A DNA stretch of 64,000 nt from an uncultured Vicinamibacterales bacterium (GTDB taxonomy: Bacteria; Acidobacteriota; Vicinamibacteria; Vicinamibacterales; UBA8438), in assembly GCA_958295905.1 (NCBI GenBank), contig OY282382.1, positions 4,508,910 to 4,572,909 of the forward strand, in the 5' to 3' direction. The position numbers and the translations under genes were made by a program. The notes beneath the pieces were generated by a model. The model was not told the DNA's origin. It saw nothing but the letters and a program-made list of their open reading frames with translations, and searched no databases. Position 1 is the stretch's first letter. The number at the start of each line of letters is the position of its first letter. Positions 18,619 through 27,328 of this stretch are shown here, piece by piece.

Positions 18619-19176
18619 GTGCCCACCGCGCAACCCGCCTTCAAGTTCACCTACGAGGATTACCGGACGGCGCCGCCGGACAGGCGCTACGAGCTGTTCG
18701 ACGGGGATCTGGTCATGGTCCCGGCGCCGAATCTGAAGCACCAGACGGTTCAGGTCCGGTTGGGCGAGCGGCTCGCTCGGTTCGTTCGGGAGCACTCGCT
18801 GGGGATGCTGTTCTTCGCCCCGTGCGACGTGGTGCTCTCCGACACCGATGTCGTGCAGCCGGACCTGCTGTTCGTCTCCAGCGACCGCGCACATCTGCTG
18901 AACAACGGTGAAAACGTGCGGGGCGCGCCCGACCTCGTGATCGAGATCCTGTCACCGGCCACCGCCGAGCGGGACCGGGGCTACAAGCGCGCGCTCTACG
19001 CCAAGCATGGCGTGGCGGAGTACTGGCTGGTCGATCCTTCGGCCGAGACGGTGTGGATTCATCGCCTGCGCGGCCGTGCGCTGGTCGTTGCGCAGACTCT
19101 CCACCGGGGACAGACGTTGCGCTCACCCCTGCTGCCGGGGTTCGCCCTGGATCTGGAAGACGTCTTCTCCTCCTGA
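18619..19176 (+). CDS. Uma2-family (DUF820) PD-(D/E)xK nuclease-like protein
   Basis: A 185-residue member of the Uma2/DUF820 group: RYELFDGDLVMVPAPNLKHQ at the start, then DVVQPDLLFVSS, the core GAPDLVIEILSPAT, then RDRGYKRALYAKHGVAEYWLVDP. The acidic/lysine core (D82, D105, E109, K123) is complete, so it should be a potentially active restriction-endonuclease-fold protein. The biological role of this abundant family is unresolved. GTG 18619 is chosen because it is preceded by AGAGGGA at suitable distance; an upstream in-frame ATG would add an unlikely leader. It lies 176 bases after the KGGVGR ATPase on the same strand. Confidence 0.85.
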   Translation: MPTAQPAFKFTYEDYRTAPPDRRYELFDGDLVMVPAPNLKHQTVQVRLGERLARFVREHSLGMLFFAPCDVVLSDTDVVQPDLLFVSSDRAHLLNNGENVRGAPDLVIEILSPATAERDRGYKRALYAKHGVAEYWLVDPSAETVWIHRLRGRALVVAQTLHRGQTLRSPLLPGFALDLEDVFSS

Positions 19177-19385
19177 ACCTGCCCGGCGACGCACCAGCCC
19201 CGCCGCCACGTTGCGCCATCTCCCCGCCGCGGGCCGCAGGTACGCCGGCCGGTCACCACCGTCTCTGTCCGGAAGCGGGCGGCGTCGTGAGCCGACCCGG
19301 GCCCGCGCGCGAAGCCATTGACCGGAGCGCTGTTCCGTCGTCATGACACCGGCGACGTCGGCGTCAACGCCAAGGCGCAGGCTCC

Positions 19386-19517
19386 TACTGTGTTGCCATG
19401 ATTAAAAATGGGGTCGCCGAGGAACTCACTTCGGACCGAAAGAGTTCCCCATGCAGAGGAAATACATCGTTCGGCTCAAGTCCGTCTGTCTGAAGATTAT
19501 GGCGTGACGGACCACTA
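19386..19517. mobile_element. IS630-derived mini-element (copy A, 132 bp)
   Basis: This 132-base block is the inverted counterpart of the block at 61375-63470 once the nested IS1634 is removed; identity is roughly 75-80% by eye. It is bounded by TA on each side (19386-19387 and 19516-19517), as expected for IS630/Tc1 targets. Inside, ATG 19451 begins MQRKYIVRL, the typical start of IS630 transposases, then reads into a stop within about ten codons. So only ends and a few transposase codons remain. The right end overlaps the stop codon of the aldose epimerase gene. Confidence 0.65.
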
Positions 19518-20426
19518 CGTCATCTCGGGCGTGAACGTGACGTCGCCGGCGGCGGTGTCGCCGGGGTTGAGGACGATGAGGCCGGCGTCGGTACGACCGC
19601 GATCGGCCAAGTTGAACCCGTCGATGCAGTTGGTGGCGGGCTCGACGCAGAAGAAATCGCGGCCGGCGGGGGTGTAGACGACCAGACAGGCATAGACGGG
19701 GTCGGCGTCGACCCGCAGCCGCGCGTTCAGCTCCGGCCACTCGATGACCGCGCGCCCGCCGAAGCGGATGAAGTTGTTGTCGAGAACCGTGGCGTCCGGA
19801 TTCAGCCCGGCGCCGTCGAGGAGGAGCTGCGGGGGCGGCGGCACGATGCGGACCGGCATGACGGCGGCGTCGGCCTCCCACATCGGGCCGACGTCGGCCC
19901 GCACCACCGCCCGCGGGGTGCGGACGAAGTAGGGGTGGAGCCCGAAGCCGACGGGCATCGGATCCGACGCCTCGTTGGTGACCGCGAACCGGACGCGGAG
20001 GCGCCCGCCGGTGAGGTCGAAGGTCTGCTGCGCCGTGTAGGCCCAGGGCCACGCATCGGCCCGATGCCGGTACTCCATCGTCAGCCGCGCGGCGGCCCGG
20101 TCGACGACGGTCCACGGTTCCCGCCAGCCGTGGCCGTGGATGGCGTGGGGCTCGGGCGGAAAGTTCTGCGGAAGCTGGACCCCGCGGCCGCGAAAGCGGA
20201 ACCGCGCGTCGCGGATGCGGTTCGAGAACGGTACCAGCGGGAAGCTCGACATCCCGCCCGCGGACCGCGCTGCGAGAGCGTCGGGAGACGCCGGGCGCAT
20301 CCATTCGAGGGTTCGGCCGCCGCGCTCCGAGACGTACCGGGTGATGGACCCGCCGATCTCGGGCGCCACCGCGAGCCGCGTCGAACCGGCCCGGAGCTCG
20401 ATGACCTGCGGTGCGTTCTGGTTCAT
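19515..20426 (-). CDS. Aldose 1-epimerase-family protein
   Basis: A 303-residue galactose-mutarotase-fold protein: IGGSITRYVS; PLVPFSNRIRDARFRF; PHAIHGHGWREPW, where the HGHG...W element carries a catalytic-type histidine; VGFGLHPYFVR, with the second histidine; CVEPATNCIDGFN near the end, holding the general-base-type glutamate. No signal peptide, so cytosolic anomer interconversion of sugars is likely; the exact sugar is unknown. The stop codon TAG (19515-19517) uses the terminal TA of the IS630-derived mini-element, so the original 3' end may have been altered by the insertion. Confidence 0.9.
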   Translation of the reverse strand: MNQNAPQVIELRAGSTRLAVAPEIGGSITRYVSERGGRTLEWMRPASPDALAARSAGGMSSFPLVPFSNRIRDARFRFRGRGVQLPQNFPPEPHAIHGHGWREPWTVVDRAAARLTMEYRHRADAWPWAYTAQQTFDLTGGRLRVRFAVTNEASDPMPVGFGLHPYFVRTPRAVVRADVGPMWEADAAVMPVRIVPPPPQLLLDGAGLNPDATVLDNNFIRFGGRAVIEWPELNARLRVDADPVYACLVVYTPAGRDFFCVEPATNCIDGFNLADRGRTDAGLIVLNPGDTAAGDVTFTPEMT

Positions 20427-21120
20427 GCTCGGGTTGCCCCCAAACCGTCATGATCGGGGACGCCGATCACCCGACGCCACGAACGTCGGGACCTGTTCAC
20501 AGGAAGTCGACGCCGCCGGAAGTCTGCACTGCTTGTTACGGCGCCGAATCCTGGCCCGGAACGCCGACCGGCCCTTCGGACGCCTCGCACCCCGCCATCA
20601 CGACCCGGTCGTCGGTCGTCCGTCCAAGTATCGCACGAACGAAGAGGCCAGGGCCCCGTCCGACCCTGTCCGCAACCCCTTCTCACCTGTCAGGCAGGAC
20701 CATCCCACGCTCCGCCACCGCCGTGCGCAGGCGGAATCGTGGCGGGTCCTGGGGCTCCGGACGTGCGGAATCGCCGGTCTCACGCGGCGCCGGCCGGTCG
20801 GCAAGACCGTGGCGACCCCTCGAATCGGGGGCGAGCCGTCACGCGCCGTCAGCGTGGGATGCTCTTGCCTGTCAGGCGGTGTCCACAGGCGACCAGAGGG
20901 CGTCTTGTCAGCCCCTGATGAAGCCCCGCGTTCCCCGCGTTGCGCCCACCGAGAGCGGCGAGGGTGCCGTCGTCACTTCTCCGCGGACGCCAACACCCGC
21001 CCCGAGTCCCCTGCGCCCCGGGGCCGGCGCCGGCGCGGATCGCCCGATCGCGCCGCGATCGACGAGCGGTGCGCACCGTGGACCGGCCGGCCGGCATCGG
21101 TCCGGCAGTAGAATGGAGCC
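20427..21120. other. Intergenic region carrying a MITE-like repeat
   Basis: About 690 bases with no convincing gene between the divergent epimerase and Uma2 genes. The only clear structure is the 173-bp repeat with terminal inverted repeats listed separately. The remainder shows no recognisable protein family in any frame. Confidence 0.5.
20695..20867. mobile_element. MITE-like element, copy 1 (173 bp, 9-bp target duplication)
   Basis: The left end CAGGACCATCCCACGCT and the right end (reverse complement CAAGAGCATCCCACGCT) form a 17-bp terminal inverted repeat with two mismatches. The element is flanked by the direct repeat CCTGTCAGG at 20686-20694 and 20868-20876. A second copy lies at 45255-45423, same orientation, with a different 9-bp flanking repeat. 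It has no coding capacity, so it must be moved by a transposase elsewhere. Confidence 0.75.
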
Positions 21121-22131
21121 ATGGCCGATTTCGAACCCCAACCGCATGTTCCGCGCGACGACACACCGGCGTCCCCGACACCGGCGACGCCGGCTGCGAC
21201 ATTCCCCGGCTGCACGCCCCGGCACCTGCCGCGAAGCGAGATCGACACCTGGGAAGGCCGGCTGGAGTTCTGGGACGCCGCCACCGAGACGGCGTGGGTC
21301 GCCGAGCCGACCACCCCGTATCACGAGAAGCCGTCGCGCAGGCTGACGCAGCTCGTGGACCGGATTGCCGCGGAACGCGGGTCGGCCATCGACTGCTACG
21401 GCTCGATGGACCTCCTGCAGCGCGACGAGCACGGCGCGCCGCGGCGCATCCTGCAGGCCGACGAGTCCGTATACGTGCATCCTCGGCGCGCGCGCCTGCC
21501 GGGCCCCAAAGCGATGGTGGCCGGCGAGCACGATTTCCCGGACGTGGTGTTGGAGGTCGATCACACGACGGACGTACGGCGGGGCAAGCTGGGGCTGTAC
21601 GAAGCGTGGGGCTTCCCGGAAGTGTGGGTGGAGGTGCCGGACCGTCGGGCGGCGGGCCGGACGCGCCGGCGGCGGCCGGGACTGACGATCCACCGGCGGG
21701 TTGCGGGCGCCTACCACGCGTCGGCGGCGAGCGGCGTGTTTCCGGGCTGGACGGCGGCCGAGATCCACGTCGGCCTCAACGAGACGGTGCTGTCGGAACA
21801 GACGTTTGCGGTGCTGCACCGGGTCGGCGCCGCGCTCGGCGTGCGGGACGGCACCGGGCCGGACGACGATCCGATGCTGGGCTGGCACCGGCGCCAGGGC
21901 CGGGCGGAAGGCGTGGCCCTGGGCCGGGCGGAAGGCGTGGCCCTGGGCCGGGCGGCGACCCGGCTGGAGATGGTCCGCGAGATCCTGGAGACACGCGGCA
22001 TCATACTCTCGGACCCGGGCCTCGCCCACCTGTCGGAGATCGACGTGACGTCCGGTGACGCCTTGGTCCGCGCGGCGATCGCGTGCGACGACGAGACCGA
22101 TTTCCTGGCGCGGCTCCGGCGCCGCCGGTGA
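21121..22131 (+). CDS. Uma2-family (DUF820) nuclease-like protein with C-terminal extension
   Basis: A 336-residue protein. After a proline/threonine-rich N-terminus comes a Uma2-like core: TAWVAEPTTPYHEKPSRRL, ILQADESVYVHP, FPDVVLEVDHTTD, then RRGKLGLYEAWGFPEVWVEVPD. The D-x-E-x(n)-K pattern of the PD-(D/E)xK fold is kept. The C-terminal third contains an exact eight-residue duplication (GRAEGVAL twice, 21898-21945) and a helical tail, as seen in DUF820 proteins with long C-termini. Function unresolved. The start at ATG 21121 is preceded by GTAGAATGGAGCC. Confidence 0.75.
   Translation: MADFEPQPHVPRDDTPASPTPATPAATFPGCTPRHLPRSEIDTWEGRLEFWDAATETAWVAEPTTPYHEKPSRRLTQLVDRIAAERGSAIDCYGSMDLLQRDEHGAPRRILQADESVYVHPRRARLPGPKAMVAGEHDFPDVVLEVDHTTDVRRGKLGLYEAWGFPEVWVEVPDRRAAGRTRRRRPGLTIHRRVAGAYHASAASGVFPGWTAAEIHVGLNETVLSEQTFAVLHRVGAALGVRDGTGPDDDPMLGWHRRQGRAEGVALGRAEGVALGRAATRLEMVREILETRGIILSDPGLAHLSEIDVTSGDALVRAAIACDDETDFLARLRRRR
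21898..21945 (+). repeat. 24-bp tandem duplication inside the Uma2-like gene
   Basis: Two identical 24-base units (21898-21921 and 21922-21945) encode GRAEGVAL twice, and a third truncated unit begins at 21946. The unit length keeps the frame, so copy number could vary without breaking the protein. Confidence 0.9.
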
Positions 22132-22201
22132 CCGGGGCGCAGATCATGGAGCATCGTCGAAACCTTCGATCGGTGGCATGCGTTCTGGAGCGGGGGGGCG
22201 C

Positions 22202-24808
22202 ATGAGCCGATCTCCCGAGCCACCGGCCATTCGTCCGCTGAAGGACGGACCGCTCCGGGTCACGGGCGTCGCCGCCCTCAGGAACTCGAGAGGCGAGTCC
22301 GTCGCCGTCAGGCGCGTCTACACGCTGTGCCGGTGCGGCGCGTCGAGGCGGAAGCCGTTCTGCGACGGCTCCCACGCCGCAATCGGGTTCACGGACGCGC
22401 GGGCGGACCACCGTGTGCCCGACCGCCTCGACGTCCATCGCGGCGATAGCATCACGGTGTTCGACAACCGCGGCGTCTGCAGCCACGCGGGGCTCTGCAC
22501 CGCGCGCCTGCCGGCGGTCTGGCGATCCGGCGTCGAGCCGTGGATCGATCCGGACGCAGCGCCGCCGGAGGAGATCGTGCGGGTCGTCCGCGCCTGTCCG
22601 TCCGGAGCGTTGAGCTACGCGCTCGACGGCGACCGGCAGACCGACGACCACGACGCCCCGGAGATCGTCGTTTCCCGCGACGGTCCGTACTACGTCCGCG
22701 GCGGCGTCCCGCTCGACGGGGTCACGTACGGCGACGGCGCAAGCCGCGGGCACTGCGCGTTGTGCCGGTGCGGCCACTCGCGCAACAAGCCGTTCTGTGA
22801 CGGGAGCCACTGGTACGCCGGCTTCCATGACGACGAGGCGGGCACGATCGCCGCGGCCAACCGGGCGCAAGCCGCGAGCGGCGGGCAGTGGGTCGGCGTG
22901 GGGAAGACCGCCGACTTCGCCGCCGGCCGCGCGCACGCCGTGACGGCGGGGAACCTCGCCGCGGCGCTGGTCCGCGTGGACGGCGGATGGCGGGCGTTGA
23001 ACGCGGCCTGCCCGCACCAGGGCGGCCCGCTGGCGGAGGGCGAGGTCTGCGATGGCGCGATCCGGTGTCCCTGGCACGGCTACGCATTCTCCCTCGACGA
23101 CGGCCGATGCGCCGGCGGCGAACACCAGGCTCAGGTGCTGCCGGTCCGCGAGCGCGACGGCGTGGTCGAGGTCGCTGCGCCGCAGCCGGTGCGCTCCACC
23201 TGGACGGTGAGCCACGTGATCGCGGAGACCCTGGTCGAGTGGGGGCTGAACACCGTCTTCGGAATGGTCGGACATTCCAACCTCGGCTTGGCGGAAGCAT
23301 TGCGCGTGCAGGAGGCGCGGAAGCGGCTCCGGTACTTCGGCGTCCGCCATGAAGGCGCGGCGGCGTTCGCCTGCTCCGGCTACGCCAAGGTGAGCGGGCG
23401 GCCGGCCGCGTGCCTCGCCATCGCCGGCCCCGGCGCCACCAACCTGCTGACGGGTCTCTGGGACGCGAAGATGGACCGCGCGCCGGTGATCGCGCTGACC
23501 GGCCAGGTGAACACGCAGGTGATGGGCCCCGGAGCGTTCCAGGAGATCGATCTCTCGTCCGCGTTCGAGGCGGTGACCCGCTTCAGCCAGACCGTGCTGC
23601 CGAACAGCAACCACGCGGAGCTCGCGGCGCTGGCGGTCAAGACGGCGCTCGTCGAACGCGACGTCGCCCACCTCATCCTGCCGGACGAGGTACAGGCGCT
23701 CGATGCGGGCGACACGGCTCCCGGCCGGCGGGACGGCCGCGTCGCCGCCAGCGCGATCGCGCCGCCCGCCCAGCCGATCGAGCACGCGGCGTTGCGGCTG
23801 CGCCGGGCGCGCCGCCCGGTGATCGTCGCCGGGTACGGCGCCCGCGACGGAATGGCCGAGGTCACCGCGCTCGCGGACGCCATCGGCTGCCCGATCGTCA
23901 CGACGTTCAAGGGGAAGGGCCTCGTGCCGGACGACCACCCGCTGGCCGGGGGCGTGCTGGGGCGGAGCGGCACGCCGGTCGCGAGCTGGTGCGTCTCGCA
24001 GGCCGATCTGCTGCTGGTGTTCGGCGCGTCGTTCTCCGACCACACGGGGATCGGCGCGGGGGCGCCGATCGTGCAGGTCGACTTCGACCCGATGGCGCTC
24101 GGCCGGCGGCGGCCGGTGGATGAAGCGGTCTGGGGTGACGTCGGCGTCTCGGCCCGCCTCCTGCGCGAGCGGCTGCCATCCCGGCCGGCGGCGGTCGACC
24201 CGCGCGAAACCCTGGCCCGGCGACGGCGTCTCTGGCGCGCCGAGAAGGCGGCCCGCGAGCAGCGCGACGACGGGCGCGGGATCGCGTCCGCGCGCATCTT
24301 CAGCGAGCTGGCCGCAGCGGTGGCCGACGACGCGGTCATGGTGGTCGACGTTGGAAACAACACCTATTCCTTCGGCCGGTATTTCGAGTGCCGGCGGCAG
24401 ACCGTGGTGATGTCCGGCTATCTGGGGTCGATCGGCTTCGCGTTCCCCGCCGCGATGGGCGCCTGGGCCGCCGCGCCGGACCGGCAGATCGTGTCGGTGA
24501 GCGGCGACGGCGGGTTCGGTCAGTACATGGGCGAGTTCCTGACGGCCGTGAAACACGAAATGCCGATCACGCACGTGCTGATCGATAATCACGAGCTCGG
24601 CAAGATCTCCAAGGAGCAGCGCAACGGCGGGTGGCCCGTGTGGCGGACCGCCCTGCGCAATCCCGACTTCGCGGAGTACGCGCGGCTCTGCGGGGGGCGC
24701 GGATACCGGGTCGATGCGCCCGGCGACCTCGCACCGGCGCTCCGCAAGGCATTGAACGGCGGGGGACCGGCCCTCGTCGACGTGCGCGCCGACCCTCTGC
24801 TCACCTGA
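22202..24808 (+). CDS. CDGSH / 4Fe-4S / CDGSH / Rieske / thiamine-diphosphate enzyme fusion
   Basis: An 868-residue single chain. (1) CDGSH cluster: C43-x-C45, C54-DGS-H58. (2) Fer4_19-like mono-cluster domain: C93, C99, C132-PSGAL. (3) Second CDGSH: C188-x-C190, C199-DGS-H203. (4) Rieske 2Fe-2S domain: C270-P-H272 and C289-PW-H292. (5) From about 333, a three-domain ThDP enzyme like acetolactate synthase / pyruvate oxidase PoxB: activating Glu384 in RHEGAA, GDGGF at about 768-772, and N796 of the Mg-ThDP motif. All cluster ligands are intact. No signal peptide is seen, so cytosolic. I infer a ThDP-dependent 2-oxoacid oxidase feeding electrons through built-in iron-sulfur centres. ATG 22202 follows GGGGGGGCGC; upstream in-frame codons add only low-complexity residues. 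The substrate is unknown. Confidence 0.88.
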   Translation: MSRSPEPPAIRPLKDGPLRVTGVAALRNSRGESVAVRRVYTLCRCGASRRKPFCDGSHAAIGFTDARADHRVPDRLDVHRGDSITVFDNRGVCSHAGLCTARLPAVWRSGVEPWIDPDAAPPEEIVRVVRACPSGALSYALDGDRQTDDHDAPEIVVSRDGPYYVRGGVPLDGVTYGDGASRGHCALCRCGHSRNKPFCDGSHWYAGFHDDEAGTIAAANRAQAASGGQWVGVGKTADFAAGRAHAVTAGNLAAALVRVDGGWRALNAACPHQGGPLAEGEVCDGAIRCPWHGYAFSLDDGRCAGGEHQAQVLPVRERDGVVEVAAPQPVRSTWTVSHVIAETLVEWGLNTVFGMVGHSNLGLAEALRVQEARKRLRYFGVRHEGAAAFACSGYAKVSGRPAACLAIAGPGATNLLTGLWDAKMDRAPVIALTGQVNTQVMGPGAFQEIDLSSAFEAVTRFSQTVLPNSNHAELAALAVKTALVERDVAHLILPDEVQALDAGDTAPGRRDGRVAASAIAPPAQPIEHAALRLRRARRPVIVAGYGARDGMAEVTALADAIGCPIVTTFKGKGLVPDDHPLAGGVLGRSGTPVASWCVSQADLLLVFGASFSDHTGIGAGAPIVQVDFDPMALGRRRPVDEAVWGDVGVSARLLRERLPSRPAAVDPRETLARRRRLWRAEKAAREQRDDGRGIASARIFSELAAAVADDAVMVVDVGNNTYSFGRYFECRRQTVVMSGYLGSIGFAFPAAMGAWAAAPDRQIVSVSGDGGFGQYMGEFLTAVKHEMPITHVLIDNHELGKISKEQRNGGWPVWRTALRNPDFAEYARLCGGRGYRVDAPGDLAPALRKALNGGGPALVDVRADPLLT

Positions 24809-24954
24809 TGAGGGACGGCGTATCGATCGTGGTGCGTGGAGCTCGGGCGGCGCCCGAAACCAACCGCAACGAACGTCACGACGCCGCGGTCCGGCCGGGC
24901 CGCGCCCGGTGGTAGGATCGTCGCCGTGGATCTACCCGCCGGGAGGATGTGAGC

Positions 24955-27093
24955 ATGCGATCTATGAAGTCTGCGATGGCGGCGGCGGCGGCCGGATTGG
25001 CATTGGCGATCGGGGCCGGGTCCCTCGGCGCGGCGGAGCAGGAAGCGATGACCGACAATCCGTTCTTCGCCGCGAGCCCGCTGCCCTATCAGCTTCCCCC
25101 GTTCGACCGCGTCGACGACGCGCACTACCGACCGGCGTTCGAGCGGGGCATGGCGGAGCAGATCGCCGAGATAGCGGCGATCGCCGGGGCGTCCGACCCG
25201 CCGACGTTCGAGAACACCATCATCCCCCTCGAAATGTCGGGCCGGCTGCTCGACCGTGTCGCGTCGACGTTCTTCAGCCTCGCCAGCGCCGACACCAACG
25301 ACGCCATCAACGCGATCCGCAACGAGATGGCGCCGCGGCTGGCCGCCCACACCGACCGCATTCTGCTCGACGGCGACCTGTTCGCGCGCGTCGAGGCGCT
25401 TTACGAGCAGCGGACGGCGCTCGACCTCGACGACGAGTCACGGCGGCTCGTCGAGGAGTACTACGTCGACTTCGTGCGGGCCGGGGCGCGGCTCTCCGAC
25501 GCCGGGAAGGAGCGCATGCAGGCGATCAACGCCAGACTCGCGGCGCTGTCCAGCCGGTTCACCCAGAACGTGCTCGACGAGGTGAACGCCTCGGCCGTGG
25601 TGGTCGATTCGCGCGAGGAGTTGGCCGGGCTGTCCGAGGGCCGGATCGCGGCCACCGTCGCGGCGGCGGCGGCGCGGGACCTGGAAGGACAGTTCGTCAT
25701 CCCCCTGCTGAACACCAGCGGACAGCCAGCCCTGGACTCGCTCGAGGACCGCGGCCTCCGCGAGCGCATCACGCGGACCTCGCTCGCCCGCAACAGCCGG
25801 GGCGGCGAATACGACAACCGCGGGGTGATCACGGAGATGGCGCGGCTGCGGGCCGAGCGGGCCGCCATGCTCGGCTATCCCAACCACGCCGCGTACATCC
25901 TCGAGCGGCAGACGGCCCGGACCGTCGCCGCGGTCAACGAGCGGCTCGCGAGCCTCGCCCCGCCGGCGGTGGCCAACGCCGAGCGCGAGGCGGCGGACCT
26001 GCAGGCGATGGCCGCGGCGGAGGGCACCGATCTGGAGCTGGCGGCCTGGGACTGGTCGTACTACACCGAGAAGGTGCGGGCGGAACGCTACGCCTTCGAC
26101 GCGTCGCAGCTTCGCCCTTACTTCGAGATGGACAACGTGCTCGAGAACGGCGTGTTCTTCGCCGCCAACCGGTTGTACGGGCTGACGTTCGAGGCACGGC
26201 CGGAGCTGCCGGTCTACCACCCGGACGTCCGGGTGTGGGAGGTGTTCGACGCCGGGGGCGCGCCCCTCGGGCTGTTCCTCGGCGACTTCTACGCCCGGCC
26301 CTCCAAGCGGGGCGGGGCCTGGATGAACGCGTACGTGTCGCAGTCGCATCTGCTCGAGACGGCACCGGTGGTGGCCAACCACCTGAACGTGCCGAAGCCG
26401 CCGGACGGCGAACCGACGCTGCTGACCTTCGACGAGGTCACGACGATGTTCCACGAGTTCGGGCACGCCCTGCACGGCTTCTTCTCCGACGTACGCTACC
26501 CCTACTTCGCGGGCACGTCGGTCCCGCGCGACTTCGTGGAGTACCCCTCGCAGGTCAACGAGATGTGGTCCACCTGGCCCGAGGTGCTCCGGAACTACGC
26601 GGTCCACCACGAGACGGGCGAGCCGATGCCGGCGGACCTCCTCGACAAGGTGCTGGCGACGCAGCAGTTCAACCAGGGGTTCGCGACCACCGAGTACCTC
26701 GCCGCGTCGCTCCTCGACCAAGCGTGGCATCAGCTCACGGCCGAAGAGGTCCCCGACGCGGCCGGGGTCGAGGCGTTCGAGGCGGCGGCCCTCGAGGCGG
26801 CGGGGGTCGCCCTCGATACGGTGCCGCCGCGCTATCGCAGCACCTACTTCTCGCACATCTGGAGCAGCGGCTACTCGGCCGGCTACTATTCCTATATCTG
26901 GAGCGAGGTGCTCGACGCCGACTCCGTCGAGTGGTTCAAGGAGAACGGCGGCCTGCGGCGCGGGAACGGCGACCACTTCCGGAGCACGCTGCTGTCGAAG
27001 GGCGGCAGCATCGAGGCCCTGGACCTCTTTCGCGCGTTCCGGGGCGCGGATCCCGACATCCGTCCGCTCCTCGTCCGGCGCGGCTTGAACTGA
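24955..27093 (+). CDS. Exported M3-family oligopeptidase (Dcp-like)
   Basis: A 712-residue zinc peptidase. The leader is MRSMKSAMAAAAAGLALAIG, then NPFFAASPLPYQLPPFDRV at the mature start, as in dipeptidyl carboxypeptidase Dcp. The zinc motif HEFGH is at residues 500-504, with downstream FVEYPSQVNEMW supplying the third ligand (E in the E-Y-P-S-Q region). The conserved end HIWSSGYSAGYYSYIWSEVLDAD is present. It is likely a periplasmic peptidase trimming short peptides, full length for the family. ATG 24955 is preferred over GTG 24949 because GGGAGG (24941-24946) is correctly spaced only for the ATG. Confidence 0.93.
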   Translation: MRSMKSAMAAAAAGLALAIGAGSLGAAEQEAMTDNPFFAASPLPYQLPPFDRVDDAHYRPAFERGMAEQIAEIAAIAGASDPPTFENTIIPLEMSGRLLDRVASTFFSLASADTNDAINAIRNEMAPRLAAHTDRILLDGDLFARVEALYEQRTALDLDDESRRLVEEYYVDFVRAGARLSDAGKERMQAINARLAALSSRFTQNVLDEVNASAVVVDSREELAGLSEGRIAATVAAAAARDLEGQFVIPLLNTSGQPALDSLEDRGLRERITRTSLARNSRGGEYDNRGVITEMARLRAERAAMLGYPNHAAYILERQTARTVAAVNERLASLAPPAVANAEREAADLQAMAAAEGTDLELAAWDWSYYTEKVRAERYAFDASQLRPYFEMDNVLENGVFFAANRLYGLTFEARPELPVYHPDVRVWEVFDAGGAPLGLFLGDFYARPSKRGGAWMNAYVSQSHLLETAPVVANHLNVPKPPDGEPTLLTFDEVTTMFHEFGHALHGFFSDVRYPYFAGTSVPRDFVEYPSQVNEMWSTWPEVLRNYAVHHETGEPMPADLLDKVLATQQFNQGFATTEYLAASLLDQAWHQLTAEEVPDAAGVEAFEAAALEAAGVALDTVPPRYRSTYFSHIWSSGYSAGYYSYIWSEVLDADSVEWFKENGGLRRGNGDHFRSTLLSKGGSIEALDLFRAFRGADPDIRPLLVRRGLN

Positions 27094-27328
27094 CCGCGGG
27101 CTGTTGCGGCCCCCGCCCGGACCGGGGCGCGTCACCGCCGTCCGCATGCGCGGCGGGGGCGGAACACGCACCAGTCATGGAGGGTTGGTTGGGCGGCAAT
27201 CGGAGCCGCAGGCGACGTTTTCCAGGCACGTCTCCGGTTACACGCCGTCCCGCCGGGCGGGGTCGAACCGCGGAAGTGGAGGCGCGGCCAAACGGTGATA
27301 TCATCGGGCCGTCTTTGAGACGCCAACA

